Shown here one piece after another: positions 20,378-30,972 of a DNA stretch of 64,000 nucleotides (position 1 is its first letter; each line of letters begins with the position of its first letter). This stretch comes from Nothophaeocryptopus gaeumannii. Its lineage: Eukaryota; Ascomycota; Dothideomycetes; Mycosphaerellales; Mycosphaerellaceae. The stretch covers positions 682,001 to 746,000 of the forward strand of contig JASISA010000025.1 of assembly GCA_031771865.1 (NCBI GenBank), given 5' to 3'. The position numbers were made by a program, and so were the translations under genes. Under the pieces are notes generated by a model that did no database searches, was not told where the DNA came from, and saw nothing but the letters and a program-made list of their open reading frames with translations.

Positions 20378-21170
20378 CATTTCCTTCGATGTGTTGGAGA
20401 TGATGAATGAATATGATACCCAATGTAGCGAGATGTGTAGATACCATAAAAAGAGGCCGCGAGAAGTGCGGAAACTTTGTCAGATATCGCCAATCTCCTT
20501 GAACTGTTAGCTCCGACGAGGGCAGCTGAATGGCAGCAGACTTGTGAATGTTAGGATGGCGACGGAGAAAGACAGAAAGCGCAAAGGTGAGCAGAGAGAC
20601 CATCCAAAGTTTCAAGAACGCGACTTGGAAAGAGCTTCAACGAACGACTTGTGTCCATCCCGGCGCTTTGACACAAGTCGTACGAAAATTTCCGGTGGCG
20701 CGATCCTTCCCTGCAAGCGATCTCCGACCTCATCCTCATCCTTCACATCTCACACGAGACCCAACACATCTTCCATCGCGATGCGGGAATATCCATCTCA
20801 GCTGCGGCACCCCTCGTGCGCAACGTTGCTCAACCTTCTCACGGCCGCCAATGAGGGTCATCAAGGTAAGCCGCAAAGACTGGGTCATGCTGCACCTTAA
20901 TCAATTGCCGATGAGGGGTGTAGGCGGCTTTCATGTGAAGATGCGGGTTTGTCCGAGAGCCGTACCGGGAGCGCGTATGTAAGCCTTTGCGAGTCATCTT
21001 ACCTACATGATCTCTCCCTCTTCTCGTCTTTCCGTTGTTTGTAAGAGAAGTGAGAAAGAGTCCGAGCCGGAGGTTTGGTAACTTGATGACTCTTGCTTGA
21101 CTCGGGAATTTAAGAAGACTGTCGTGTGCTTCAGGCATATTCAAGAATATACGGCAAGAGATCGAACAGC
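20378..21170. other. Intergenic region, possible untranslated or leader exons
   Basis: An ATG at 20781 opens 28 codons that end at a good donor (GTAAGC at 20867), and an acceptor TGCTTCAG lies near 21136 with a TTGAC branch site. This could be a leader exon of the next gene, but the frames do not join. Confidence 0.3.
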
Positions 21171-21668
21171 ATGCCATACTCATCGAAGAAAGCGACCATG
21201 GACGATGATCGACCGGCTCGCCGGCCAATATCGCGGTCGACATCAAGAGACCGACTAGCACGGCAGGCAGCAATCGACATCCTTGCTGAGACAGCCCGTG
21301 TCGAGCAACGGGCTACCGGACATGTTCAAAGTCCTTTCCCAGAACGAGAAGACGATACAGTAGGGCATCCATCATATCAGCCATCGAAATCCCGCGAGCA
21401 TCCATCGAGTCGGACATCGTTGAGCTTCACGGTCCTCCTCCTCGCTGTCGTTCCGGTCTGGCTACAACATTGCAAGCACGCCAACTCCTATATGCTACCT
21501 TCAGTCATCGCAAAGTGCGTCCAGGCTCTCGGCATCACAATGATTTTCTCCTTCATCGGCGAGCCAAATGAGGAGCCAATACTCAGGCGGAGCGGGAAGC
21601 TTGGTAACATGCTAAGACTTTTCATTCACTGGATGTGTCTTGCGATGTTCGTTGACACTATGACCTGA
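21171..21668 (+). CDS. Small membrane protein with about three hydrophobic helices
   Basis: 165 residues from ATG 21171; a second ATG at 21198 has the better context (GCGACCATGG). The N-terminal half is polar and basic (RPARRPISRSTSRDRLARQ) with a short helix AAIDILAETARVEQRA. The C-terminal half has three hydrophobic segments: LSFTVLLLAVVPVWLQH, SVIAKCVQALGITMIFSFIG and LRLFIHWMCLAMFVDTM. No family recognised. The segments are moderately hydrophobic, so the number of true membrane spans is uncertain. The next feature downstream is an F-box-like pseudogene on the same strand. Confidence 0.5.
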   Translation: MPYSSKKATMDDDRPARRPISRSTSRDRLARQAAIDILAETARVEQRATGHVQSPFPEREDDTVGHPSYQPSKSREHPSSRTSLSFTVLLLAVVPVWLQHCKHANSYMLPSVIAKCVQALGITMIFSFIGEPNEEPILRRSGKLGNMLRLFIHWMCLAMFVDTMT

Positions 21669-21919
21669 TGTTGGACAGCAATATTCCGATCTTGCAAAAG
21701 CCGCGATTTCCTGCGACTGACACCGGATATTCTGTCTTGACGATGCCAAGTACAGAGCCAGATCCCTCTTCCCTGCCTCAAGGTTCACATCACTAGGCTG
21801 GGTGAGGACAGTCGTATGAGGACAGCCCATTTTGACAGCGCATGTCCGCGCTCGCACTGGCGGAGGAATTTGCATATTTAAATCTCTTTTGCTCAAAGGA
21901 CATATGATCTCTCGCCAAA

Positions 21920-23288
21920 ATGTCATCCACGTCGCCCATTTCCGGCTTCCAGTGGAGCTTGTCACCAGGATTGGCGATTTACTTGGAGTCGATGATTAAG
22001 GAAAACTTTTCCGAAATCCTTTGGGCCATGATATTCCCAGCCTTCGGCTAGTGTGTCGAGATACGTGCTCGAAGTCTCAAGACATCTTCCTCAAGACGGT
22101 ATACCCCCACCGTCGCTACCTCATGACCAAGCATTCACTGGACGAGCTCGTAGCAATCACGGCGAGCCCAGTGTCACGGCCCAGACTGGAGATAATTGAC
22201 CTGGTGCCAATCGACTTCGAGTACCATGATGATCGGTACTCGCTCGAGGGGCGGCAACCCTCAGGGGAGAAATGCAGGCCCGCAAGCAGCAACTACAAAC
22301 AGATAATCAGAACGAACAGCTGCGTACTAGAGCGTTTGCCAATCTGAGGCCTGCTGGCTAGTCGGTGTCCTTGCGCATGACGACTTCTCCCTACAACAGG
22401 CGCACACCCTTCGGCATTAGTCAATTTGAGATGGATCACGGTATCCAGTGCCTACATACTCGACCCAACAATAGGCAATCTCTACTACCGCCTCCAATCA
22501 CAAAGGCTTAACAGACACTTGCGTGTGCTCGTCGAGAGCATCTGCCACGCTGAGTATCCCATCACTGAGCTCACCGTTGGAGGCCACAAAGCAGGAACAT
22601 GTACCTTTGCAGCTGCCAGGCCACAATGCGGTGACCAGGACCTTTCCGAAAGTTGCCAGTCTACCTTGCGCACTCTCGAGATGACCCTCGGCGATGACCT
22701 CTTTCTCCATAACCACTCACAGCGAGATGGACCACGTGTACCTGTGGAGGCCTTCTTCGACTTCTGTTCGCTTCTCAAAAGCTCGAGGTCGCTGAAGGTA
22801 CCTCGACTCAACATCGGCCATTCGTGGATGGAGAAGGACTCAACCTTCACAAGCGGCAACAAAGCGCCTGCCGGCCTTGGCACTGCTTTTGCGAGCTGCA
22901 CCCTGAAACAAAATTACGCTCACATTTCGCCATATGGTAGCCAAAGAATGGCGTTTGCTCCTCGCACCACATGGAGAAGCTTCAGCTCCATCATTGCGGA
23001 GTGCTCGAGCAAGATTCTGTGGTCGCTTGGAATGAGCTCTGGGACTGGTGGTCTCGGGACTTCATCAAGCTCAACTCGGTCGTACTGAAAAATATCCGAC
23101 AAGGACTGCACGAGATCGATTGGCCTGAACAAAAGAGCAAATTCGAGGGCGACACTGTCGTGCGAGAGCAGCTGGCACGCCTTGCTCAGGTGGCGAAAAG
23201 AGAGTGTGATTGGGAGGAGGATGGGGAGGAGGACAACGAGGGAAATGAAGTCGAGGGATCAGAGGACGAAGGTGACAAACATCTTTGA
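21920..23288 (+). pseudogene. F-box-like / leucine-rich protein pseudogene
   Basis: It is homologous to the intact gene at 26918-28186. The pseudogene reads FRLPVELVTRIGDLLGVDD, then an in-frame TAA at 21997, then IPSLRLVCRDTCSKSQDIFL and HRRYLMTKHSLDELVAI. The intact copy has ILDLPTELQQNIIELCGRKD, IKNIRLACEELAAAADRAF and KRRHLITEYSLRALVSI. A second stop lies near 22345. From 22426 to about 22930 similarity continues in another frame (VESICHAEYPITELTV against EAVAESRYPVSEL). The last part (MEKLQLHHCGVLEQD to the acidic end near 23288) is in a third frame. At least two stops and two frame changes indicate decay. The original would have had an N-terminal F-box for SCF binding and a C-terminal repeat region. 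Confidence 0.75.
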
Positions 23289-25012
23289 GGATTATTGCTC
23301 GCATTCTGAAAGGTGGCTAGACCGCGACAGCGTCCTGCGATTCTTGACGATATCCTTGAGATGACCTTGGTATATCACGTGGAAGCGTAGGGTCTCTGAC
23401 GAACGATCGCCCGGGGAAAGAGCTTGGGAGAGTAGGTGCTCAATGGCATCTTGATGGTACTGGATGGTGCGTGGATCACTGAGGCGCTCACGGAGTATGT
23501 CGGGCGTAGCGTCGAATAGACATAGCGTACCGTGGCTGCGAAACAGTCAGCGACACTGTCATCTGGGAAATGATGGATGCAAACTTGCAGCTACAATATC
23601 TAAGACCATTAGCCTCTCTCTTGTCTCAGAGTTGATATAGCATAGTGGGCCGCGATATCGAAACCTTGGTATTCGCATTTCTATCGGGAAGAAATAACCT
23701 ATGGGAAAAGGAGTTCGAATGCGCACGAAAGGCAAACTCACATGCCAAAGCAGCTGGAACGGCTAAAGTCCGTTAGCCAATCTCTTGTTTCTCGGTCGAT
23801 CTAGCACAGCGATTTGAGCTAACGGAGTGCGATATCGAGGCCTTAGTATGCCCGTACGCTGCTGAGAAGAGCCGCGGAAAGGCAGCAGTCGCGAGATCGA
23901 GAAGCTGAGCTATTCTTGATGACGTTCTGAAAGGCGTTACGAAGCTCTCTCATATAAAGTTCATGATCCGGACGAATGGACTGTGATCTCGAAGGCTCAG
24001 TATTGGCACGAATGATTGAGACATGCATCCGTTTCGGCAAGGGCCTTCAGCCGCTGTCTCACGTCCATTATGCCTGAAGCACGTCAGTGTCAATCTCGTC
24101 GGACGTGATCTTGAGCAGACAGAGCTCTCGCGTGACGCACATGTTGAGGGGTGCTAGGATCTCAGGAAGATGTGCATGTCAGGTCGCGTTGCCACGCGTG
24201 AAAAGGCATTGCCCGTCGGGGAAACACGTGACGATGCATACAATGATTGGACGCGTGATGATGACAGCCGCTGGTGAGGAGTGAGGTGCGGGCGGAGCGG
24301 AGCTGGACACTCATATGTACAGCGGGTTAAAGGTGAAGGCGCGGAGGCAACAGCCGGTACTGCCCGCCAAGACTAAGACCGCTCAGCAAAGCAAGAGCAG
24401 GACCGAAGGAAGCAACGCACTAGAGACCAGTGTTGGTCGTCGCTGCGAGGCAGGTGCTTGATTCTGTGCTGGTGAAGTAATAGCCTTGGCATCAAAACGC
24501 AGGCCGGCATTGCCTACCTGATGCTAGAGGTCGAGTTAGTGCAATCCTACACACTAATCTTGCCACTCTGTGTGTGTACCAACCTCCTCGGGCCACTGAT
24601 CTCTCGGCAATCGATTGTAGGAAGCGACCTCTTCGCAACGTTCTATGCGGCAACGTGAACGATTGTGATCTCTCCGATCCCTTCATCCAGATGAGTCTCT
24701 GAACGGGCAATCTGTCGGTTGAACCAATCCTCCTACTTCCCAAGTCTGCTATCTTCCAAGCTGTTATCGTAGCACTCAGCGAAGCCTCGGGAGGTCGCCC
24801 GAAGCGGAAGGCCGGCAATGAGCTTTGTCACCTATCCTCGGAGGGAAGTATCCAGGCTAGGAGTTAGTCAAGCATAGGAGGGAAGGGCATGCAACATAGA
24901 CGCGAAGACGACCAGCAGTCAAAGACTTTCGTAGGCGGAAGTCTCACGCAATGACTGGCAACAATGAGATAAGCCCGCTGTACAATATACTCTTCAATGC
25001 ATCACAACCCAT
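23289..25012. other. Gene-poor decayed region
   Basis: About 1.7 kb without a supported gene. It contains three diverged copies of one element (see the repeat entry) and many short broken frames. Confidence 0.55.
23600..24010. repeat. Three diverged direct repeats of about 155-177 bp period
   Basis: The core GCGATATCGA is at 23652-23661 and 23829-23838, and the related GTGATCTCGA at 23983-23992. Each is followed by a similar CCTTGGTAT / CCTTAGTAT / CTCAGTAT block. In the first two copies a TTAGCC..TCTCTTGT block precedes the core. On the minus strand copies 1 and 2 share the reading LCYINSETRE / LC*IDRETRD, so they may be remnants of a coding repeat. Confidence 0.55.
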
Positions 25013-25990
25013 CTACCTTCCCCTCTGCCCCATCTCTTTCTTTCCCATCTTCCCCTTCGGGAACGCCCTCCTCGCCTCCTCCATGATCGGCTGCTCCATC
25101 TTTGCAAGCTTCACCTGCTTATCATTCTCAATAGCCGCCGCGCCACTCACGATTCTCCCTTCTTCCACCCTTCTCCCCTCCTCCAGCAACACCTGTCTTC
25201 TCTTCTTTTCTAACTCCCTCTTCTTCTCCTCGGTGACCTTCCACTCATTCGGGAAATGTAGTTGCTTCTTGAATTTATGATGTCGTACATCAAGGGGTAT
25301 ATCTTCGAATGTCTCCGTGGAGAGGTCGCGCGATTCAGCGATGAGTTTGGAGACCGTGTCGGCTAGGAAACGTTTATTCTGCGCCTGCGTCTCAAAACTC
25401 TCACAGCTCATCTTGATCCACCCGGTTTGCGGGTTATATCTCACACCGGCGAGTTTCTTCATTTTCTGCTGATACCTCCATGGCTCATCCTTGATCTGAT
25501 CACCCTCTTCTTTCTCGTTCCTGGGGAATATGTCTTGTACGCGGAACTCCACTACTACTTTTCGCGAGGCAGGGTGGTGTTCAGAGAAGTATGTTGTGTA
25601 GCGCCATCTGAGAGGCAGTTCGCGGCGGTTGGGTTTCGTGTACGGTTTGGCGTGTTGGGCTAGGAGCGGCATTTCCCAGGCTGCGAGACGGACCATTTCG
25701 CGGAGTTCGCGATGTTGCTCGAGTTCGTTGTAGGCGGTTGAGGGGAGTTCGGCTTCGTCGGGGAGGCGCTCATCGAGAATTTGGAGGTAGGTGTCCATGT
25801 CTTCTTCTTCGGTGGCTGCGACGGCTTGTTCGCGTCTTGATGGCGTGTTGGAGTAGAGGCGGGTTTGTGAGAGTCTTGAGGGTTGCCATTGCACGCTTTC
25901 TGCTAAGGTTGATCGGGACAGAGGCTGCTGGTGGTATCGTGAAGCCTTTCGTATCACCTGCCGGCATACTCGTTTCAATGGTGCGGCCAT
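25013..25990 (-). CDS. RSM24: Mitochondrial small-subunit ribosomal protein mS35 (Rsm24)
   Basis: A 325-residue single-exon protein. The N-terminus (MAAPLKRVCRQVIRKASRY) is rich in R, S and Q and lacks acidic residues for about 50 positions, as a mitochondrial presequence should. The core has LREMVRLAAWEMPLLAQHAK, PLRWRYTTYFSEHHPASRKVVVEF, RYNPQTGWIKMSCESFETQAQNK and DVRHHKFKKQLHFPNEW, the conserved block of the mS35/MRP-S28 domain. The C-terminus is a charged helix. It works in the mitoribosome small subunit. It is divergent from ALG13 with only about 190 bp between the ATGs, so they probably share a promoter region. The coding strand is C-rich in the 5' half and G-rich in the 3' half. Confidence 0.92.
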   Translation of the reverse strand: MAAPLKRVCRQVIRKASRYHQQPLSRSTLAESVQWQPSRLSQTRLYSNTPSRREQAVAATEEEDMDTYLQILDERLPDEAELPSTAYNELEQHRELREMVRLAAWEMPLLAQHAKPYTKPNRRELPLRWRYTTYFSEHHPASRKVVVEFRVQDIFPRNEKEEGDQIKDEPWRYQQKMKKLAGVRYNPQTGWIKMSCESFETQAQNKRFLADTVSKLIAESRDLSTETFEDIPLDVRHHKFKKQLHFPNEWKVTEEKKRELEKKRRQVLLEEGRRVEEGRIVSGAAAIENDKQVKLAKMEQPIMEEARRAFPKGKMGKKEMGQRGR

Positions 25991-26181
25991 GATGTGTGGT
26001 TGATGGTCAATGGATGGCTACACATGCGTCTCGAAGTCGAGAGCTTGAACGCCAAGCCGTCTGTGCTCACTTCCGAGCTCCGATTCGATGCTTGACTTTC
26101 ACATGCGCGACACCTCCCATCTCGACCTTGCCTCTGCAACACACCACGAATATGTAGTCGCAACATCCACCGCCAGCGACA

Positions 26182-26824
26182 ATGGCACCCTCGAAAACAT
26201 GCTTCGTTACCGTAGGCGCAACGGCCTCATTCACTGGCCTCGTCAAAGCTGTCCTCAAGCCTGACTTCCTCCAAGCTCTTGAGGCACAAGGCTATACGGA
26301 TCTATCGGTGCAATTTGGAAAAGATGGCCAGCAGCTATTCAATGAGCATCTCACTACGGCGAAGAACACTGAGAGCGGAAGTGTGCTGAACATCACGGGC
26401 TTTGCGCTGGACAAGGAGGGATTGGGCAAGTACATGAAGCAAGCGAAGGGAGTGGACAGCGGAAAGGGAGGAGTTGTGATCAGTCATGCTGGTAGGAGAC
26501 ATCCGCTGCTGCTCCTCTAAATAAAAAACTGATAGGCTTCTCCTAGGCTCTGGGACCATCCTCGATGCCCTCCGCATATCCGTCCCGCTTGTGGTCGTCC
26601 CGAACGAAGAGCTTCTGGACAACCACCAAGTCGAGCTCGCCGAAGCTCTCTCTGAGCAGGAGTATCTTGTGCATGGAAGGCTTGGCCAATTGGTGCAGGC
26701 GCTGGAGGATGCTGAGAAGTTGAGAGAGAGACAGAAGGCCTTTCCACCGCCGAATGCTGGATACATGAGGCAGCCGAAGGGCCTCAAGGGTGTGATCGAT
26801 GATGAGATGGGCTTCTTGAATTAG
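26182..26824 (+). CDS. ALG13: UDP-GlcNAc transferase subunit Alg13
   Basis: Two exons: 26182-26491 and 26547-26824, with a 55-nt intron (GTAGGA, ACTGATA branch, CCTAG) whose junction gives ISHAGSGTILDAL, the nucleotide-sugar-binding glycine motif. The 195-residue length is typical for the family. Also seen: CFVTVGATASFTGLV near the N-terminus and VPLVVVPNEELLDNHQVELA, both family signatures. Alg13 is the catalytic half; with membrane-bound Alg14 it adds the second GlcNAc to the dolichol-linked oligosaccharide on the cytosolic face of the ER. If the intron is retained, the frame stops almost at once. Confidence 0.94.
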
Positions 26825-26917
26825 TCTCTCGCAGGATGAGCAGATGTTCTGGACCAAAGACTTCGTGCACGGCCAATGTACCAAGGCCGGCAGCGTGCTT
26901 CTTATCTCTGGCCCGCT

Positions 26918-28186
26918 CTAAATCTCCCTTGTCTTTGCGAACTTCTTCAGCTGTACAGCAACCGACGAGGCCTTGCCTTTGAAGAAACAATGTGAGCCCT
27001 CGTCGAACATATCAAATTCTCCGTGTTGGGCGGCCTCTAGCTCAACAAGCTCCAATCGCATGTGCTTTGCCATCTCTGTCAGGAACGAGGGCCAACTTCC
27101 TCCATCTTTTATGGTGGCGTATTCCAATCTGAGTTGCGTGAGCGTCTTTCTGTGATTCTTGACGAACTTCACCATCTGTGACTCAGTGGTTGCGAAGCCG
27201 CACAGAGAAAGCGCCTTGAGCCTGTTATGAGCGAATGAGTCGATGTAATGGTCCCAGACCTCTTCCGGCAGTATGTCAGAATAGCAGAAGCTCAGACTGA
27301 GCTCCTCTAAGCACTTCGCACTCCGCATGAGGTCTCGGGTAGAGAATGCGGTCTGAAGTCCGCTAACAAGGCCCTCTGGCATCATCAGAGAGGAGAATTG
27401 AACGCAGTCAGACTGCACAAAGCTCGGCAGAGACAGCTCGCTGACTGGATACCGCGATTCAGCCACAGCCTCGAGCAGCATTCTTGTGGTGAAACTGTAA
27501 TTCGTGAAGTCCGACTTCAAAGTGGCGTCGCGAAGATAACCTGGATGTGAGTAGAAGTCGGTGCCGAGATCGCGCTGGAGCTGGCGCAATCCGTATGACT
27601 TTGCTGAAGACCTGAAGTCGTCATCCCAATCGACAGTCGGGCTGAGCTTTGGGCTATTACCTTTACTTGAGAGCGTCTTCAAAACTTTGGCGATCAGTCT
27701 GAAGTCCAGGCGGGCGTTTGCCAAGTTTGCCTCGAGCTGCTCCCATTGATTCCATATTGCCGTCCTGCGATCACAGTCGGTTCGATCGCGACATAATTGC
27801 TCTTGCGACTTAGGTACCGGGGTACAATAGTATTTGAGGTCTACTTCTCGGAAACCCAATCTGAGGCCCGGATAGTAGTATGTTACAACCTCTTCGGGTC
27901 GAGAGCCTTTGAGCTCAGTGACGATGAATTCGACGCTTCCCAGCTTCTTGCACAGTCTCGGCTCTTCGGCAATAGAAACCAACGCCCTGAGCGAATACTC
28001 GGTGATAAGATGTCGGCGCTTGGTGAAGAAGGTGGGGACGAAGGCTCTGTCGGCGGCGGCAGCTAGCTCTTCGCATGCCAGGCGAATGTTCTTGATGTCT
28101 TTTCTGCCGCATAGCTCGATGATGTTTTGTTGTAGCTCGGTCGGCAGGTCCAGTATGCCCGCAGCTGGTTCTGTATTTGTAGTCAT
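26918..28186 (-). CDS. F-box-like protein with leucine-rich C-terminal region
   Basis: 422 residues from the ATG at 28186, placed just before the F-box-like segment ILDLPTELQQNIIELC. The frame runs open to 28414, but the extra N-terminus looks non-coding. After the F-box comes IKNIRLACEELAAAADRAF, then KRRHLITEYSLRALVSI. A C-terminal part has repeated short leucine-rich stretches (LEELSLSFCYSD, LKALSLCGFATTE, LTQLRLEYATIKDGG) followed by EMAKHMRLELVELE. Such proteins are presumed substrate adaptors of SCF ubiquitin ligases and often expand as fungal-specific families. It is in inverted orientation to the degenerate paralogue 4 kb away. No intron is needed. Confidence 0.75.
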   Translation of the reverse strand: MTTNTEPAAGILDLPTELQQNIIELCGRKDIKNIRLACEELAAAADRAFVPTFFTKRRHLITEYSLRALVSIAEEPRLCKKLGSVEFIVTELKGSRPEEVVTYYYPGLRLGFREVDLKYYCTPVPKSQEQLCRDRTDCDRRTAIWNQWEQLEANLANARLDFRLIAKVLKTLSSKGNSPKLSPTVDWDDDFRSSAKSYGLRQLQRDLGTDFYSHPGYLRDATLKSDFTNYSFTTRMLLEAVAESRYPVSELSLPSFVQSDCVQFSSLMMPEGLVSGLQTAFSTRDLMRSAKCLEELSLSFCYSDILPEEVWDHYIDSFAHNRLKALSLCGFATTESQMVKFVKNHRKTLTQLRLEYATIKDGGSWPSFLTEMAKHMRLELVELEAAQHGEFDMFDEGSHCFFKGKASSVAVQLKKFAKTREI

Positions 28187-28506
28187 CGTGTTGGTAGCGA
28201 CAGCAGGGCTTTCGAACGATCGACGAGCAGCTAAGGCACCACGAGCGCAGCCGGACAGCTTTCCTATATTGGAATTCACGGAACCACGCCCTGCTGGTTG
28301 ACGTTGATGGCAAATTGGAATCGCCGCTAGCAAAGGCATGACCCGTCGTCGGGGGGCGGATCGGCGGTCAGTGTTTGTGCCAAGCATGTGAAAAAACGAA
28401 TACTGCATGTGCAAGTAAGCAGCATATGGTTCAGATGAACAGAGCTTTCATATACCAAATACAGTCCGATGAAAAGGAGTTCACATCTTCAAGACATGTG
28501 ATTTGC

Positions 28507-30195
28507 TTACACATAGTTCTTCCTATACCACCTGACAAGCGTGGCGATCATAGCAACCAGAATCCATCTCCCACCAGCCGCAGCCTTACTCTTCCCACCA
28601 AGTCCTACAACACCCACACATATCAGCGCCAGGTCCTCTCACAGTTTACTCGTCCTCTTGGTCCTGGGGTCATGCAGAGGGGTCGTCTGGTACTTACCGA
28701 GCATCCACCAAATCAATCCACTGCCAGTCGGATTTCCATTGCGGTCAAAGTCCGGCTTCATATCACTCATCTTCTTGAATTGCTTCAGTTTAGCTTCCGT
28801 GAAGGGTGGATATCGGATTGACAGGAGTCCTTCAATCCAGGCTGGGGTGGTAGTAATAGAGCGGCGATGGGTGAAGCAGTCGAAAGAAGCCTTCCCGCGG
28901 TACGCGCCAGTCCCGCTGTCGCCGACACCGCCGAATGCGAGAGTTGGGATGGAGGCATGGAAGAATCCGTCGTTGACCGAAGCGCCTCCTGATCGTGTCT
29001 GGGCAAGTACTTTGTCGGTCTCGGCTGTGCTTCCGAAGGGGTAGATTCCAAGAGGTGTAGCGTGAACCTGATTAGCGATGCGAATAGCTTCGTCGAGATC
29101 ATCAACAGGCAGAATGGGAATGAGAGGACCGAAAGACTCATCAGCCAGAAGAGGATCGTCTTGACTGTTGACTTCGACTACTGTCGGCTCAAAGAAGAGC
29201 CTCGACTTGTCGGTCTTGCCACCGATGCGGACCTTGCCCTTCGTGCTGTCCAGCATGTCCCGCAGTCGCTGCCATTGACGCTCATTGACGATTTTGGCAT
29301 AGTCTTCTGCGCCTTCCGCACCTTTCGGCTGGAATTCTTTCAATGCCAGCATCATCTGTCGTAGTAGCTCCGGTAAAATCTCCTTGTCCACAAGAATGTA
29401 GTTTTGACTGACGCAGACTTGGCCAGCGTTCAGAAGCTTGGACCAGAGTAATCGTCTCGCTGCCAGTCTCGCGTCTGCATTCTTCGTGATGATCGCTGGG
29501 TTGCGGCCTCCAAGCTCCAAGGTGACGGGTGTCAATGTCTTTGCCGCTGCCTGCGAAACAATGGTCCCAACCCTCGCATTGCCAGTGTAGAAGATCTTGT
29601 CCCATTTGCACTCCAACAGCTTCGTCGTCTCGGGTATAGCGCCCTGCACGACTTGATACGCGTCTGGATCGAGCGATTGAGAGATGACATGCTGCATGAT
29701 ACGCGCTGCATTGGTCGCTCCTTCGGAAGGCTTGAGCACCGCTGTACATCCTGCTGCAATGGCTCCAACCAAAGGACCGAGTGACAGTTGTAGGGGAAAG
29801 TTATAGGCCCCAATGATCAAGACAGCTCCCAACGGGTCTTTTCGGATGCGCGGCCGCATAGGCATGTTCGTCAGGCCAATGTCTTCCGCCTTCTCATCCT
29901 TCATGAACCTCTGCAGGTTCTTGCACATGAACAAGATGTCATTCAAGACCCATCCTACTTCTGTCAGATACGACTCCATTGCGCTCTTGCCCAAGTCAAG
30001 CCTGGTAGCCTCCAGCAACGCGGGCTCTTCATCTTTCAGTCCCCAATACAGCTGCCTCAGCTGCCTCAGTCGGTATTCGATGGATCGCGTCTCGTGGGTG
30101 TGAAATTTGTTGACAACGCGCTGATGGATAGCATCGATGTCTTCGACGGGAGTGTACGCCAGCTCTGGGAGGTCGGCCATCTTGAGGTAGATCAT
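28507..30195 (-). CDS. HFD1: Class 3 fatty aldehyde dehydrogenase with spliced C-terminal membrane anchor
   Basis: Two exons: 28698-30195 and 28507-28604, with a 93-nt intron (GTAAGT...TGTAG). The spliced protein has 531 residues (a second ATG at 30180 would give 526). It shows ALDH class 3 signatures: PRIRKDPLGAVLIIGAYNFP, KIFYTGNARVG, the general-base motif TLELGGRNPAI, the catalytic cysteine in NAGQVCVSQNYI, and SFGPLIPILPV. Exon 2 encodes LGLGGKSKAAAGGRWILVAM followed by IATLVRWYRKNYV, a short hydrophobic helix with a basic end. This is a tail anchor, as in yeast Hfd1 and mammalian FALDH, which oxidise long-chain aldehydes at ER, mitochondrial or lipid-droplet membranes. If the intron is not removed, the frame runs on for 19 codons and ends in TSKL, a peroxisomal signal (see findings). 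Confidence 0.93.
28639..28697 (-). other. Alternative 3' coding end by intron retention, ending in PTS1
   Basis: Read-through of the donor at 28697 adds KYQTTPLHDPRTKRTSKL and then TGA. SKL preceded by basic residues is a canonical PTS1. The reading frame is seen directly; its use in transcripts is inferred. Confidence 0.6.
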
Positions 30196-30972
30196 GGTGA
30201 GGATGACGGCGGAGGGGATATCATTAGATTATATGAACGAGATGGTTCGTGCAGTACGCTAATAACCTACGAAACGAAGCGTCCATTAAGGATGTAGGGG
30301 TGTAGCACAACCTCCACTGGCTATACGATGCTTCTACAGGCCCTTGAGCAAGCGAGATGGGGAGTCAGGCAATTGAGCCCCAGGGTTGAGCAAAACGCCG
30401 AGGCTCGACATCCGCTTGAGGTCTAGAGTCTCGCGTCAGGAAAGCGGCGGGAAGGACGATCTTTGCCTGACAGCCATGGATGATCACGGCGGCCTCACAG
30501 CGCTGCCACCGCCCATGGAGCCATCTCCACCGCCAGCTGCGGCATCGTGTTTGGCGGAGAGCGGACCATCTCGGCGACGCCGCTTTGTTGATGAGCGGTC
30601 TGGGATGCGGCGCCCCTCACTAGCCTCGTAGCTCCCACCTCACTTCTCCTGTTCTGTTGCTTACGTGCGGCTGGCATCGTAGCGAAGGCATATACTAAAC
30701 CCATACTTCCTGGAGCGCTCGATTCTCTAGTCGCTCGTTGAAGCCGTCAATCCTTCATATATCGTGCTTGACCTGCCCCGTGCGAAGTGTTCACATTGAG
30801 CCACAAAGCTGCGCCTGTTTGCAACAAGGTGGGGTGCAGTGCAGGACCCGCCGAGACACGAAACGCAGAGGCAGACCAGCCTTTGTACGCGCTTCCTCTG
30901 AAAACATCCCTCACCCCGTCCATATAACCGCCGAATACGTTACAGATACATTGATACGGTCACATATTCACC
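30196..30972. other. Divergent promoter region of ALDH and MAP kinase
   Basis: No supported ORF or RNA. It should contain both promoters and 5' leaders. Confidence 0.5.

Noticed and set aside
20781..20866. Short coding exon MREYPSQLRHPS... ending at a good donor
   Set aside because: Joined to the best acceptor it reaches a stop after about 24 more codons and leaves the membrane-protein frame; mentioned only as a possible leader exon.
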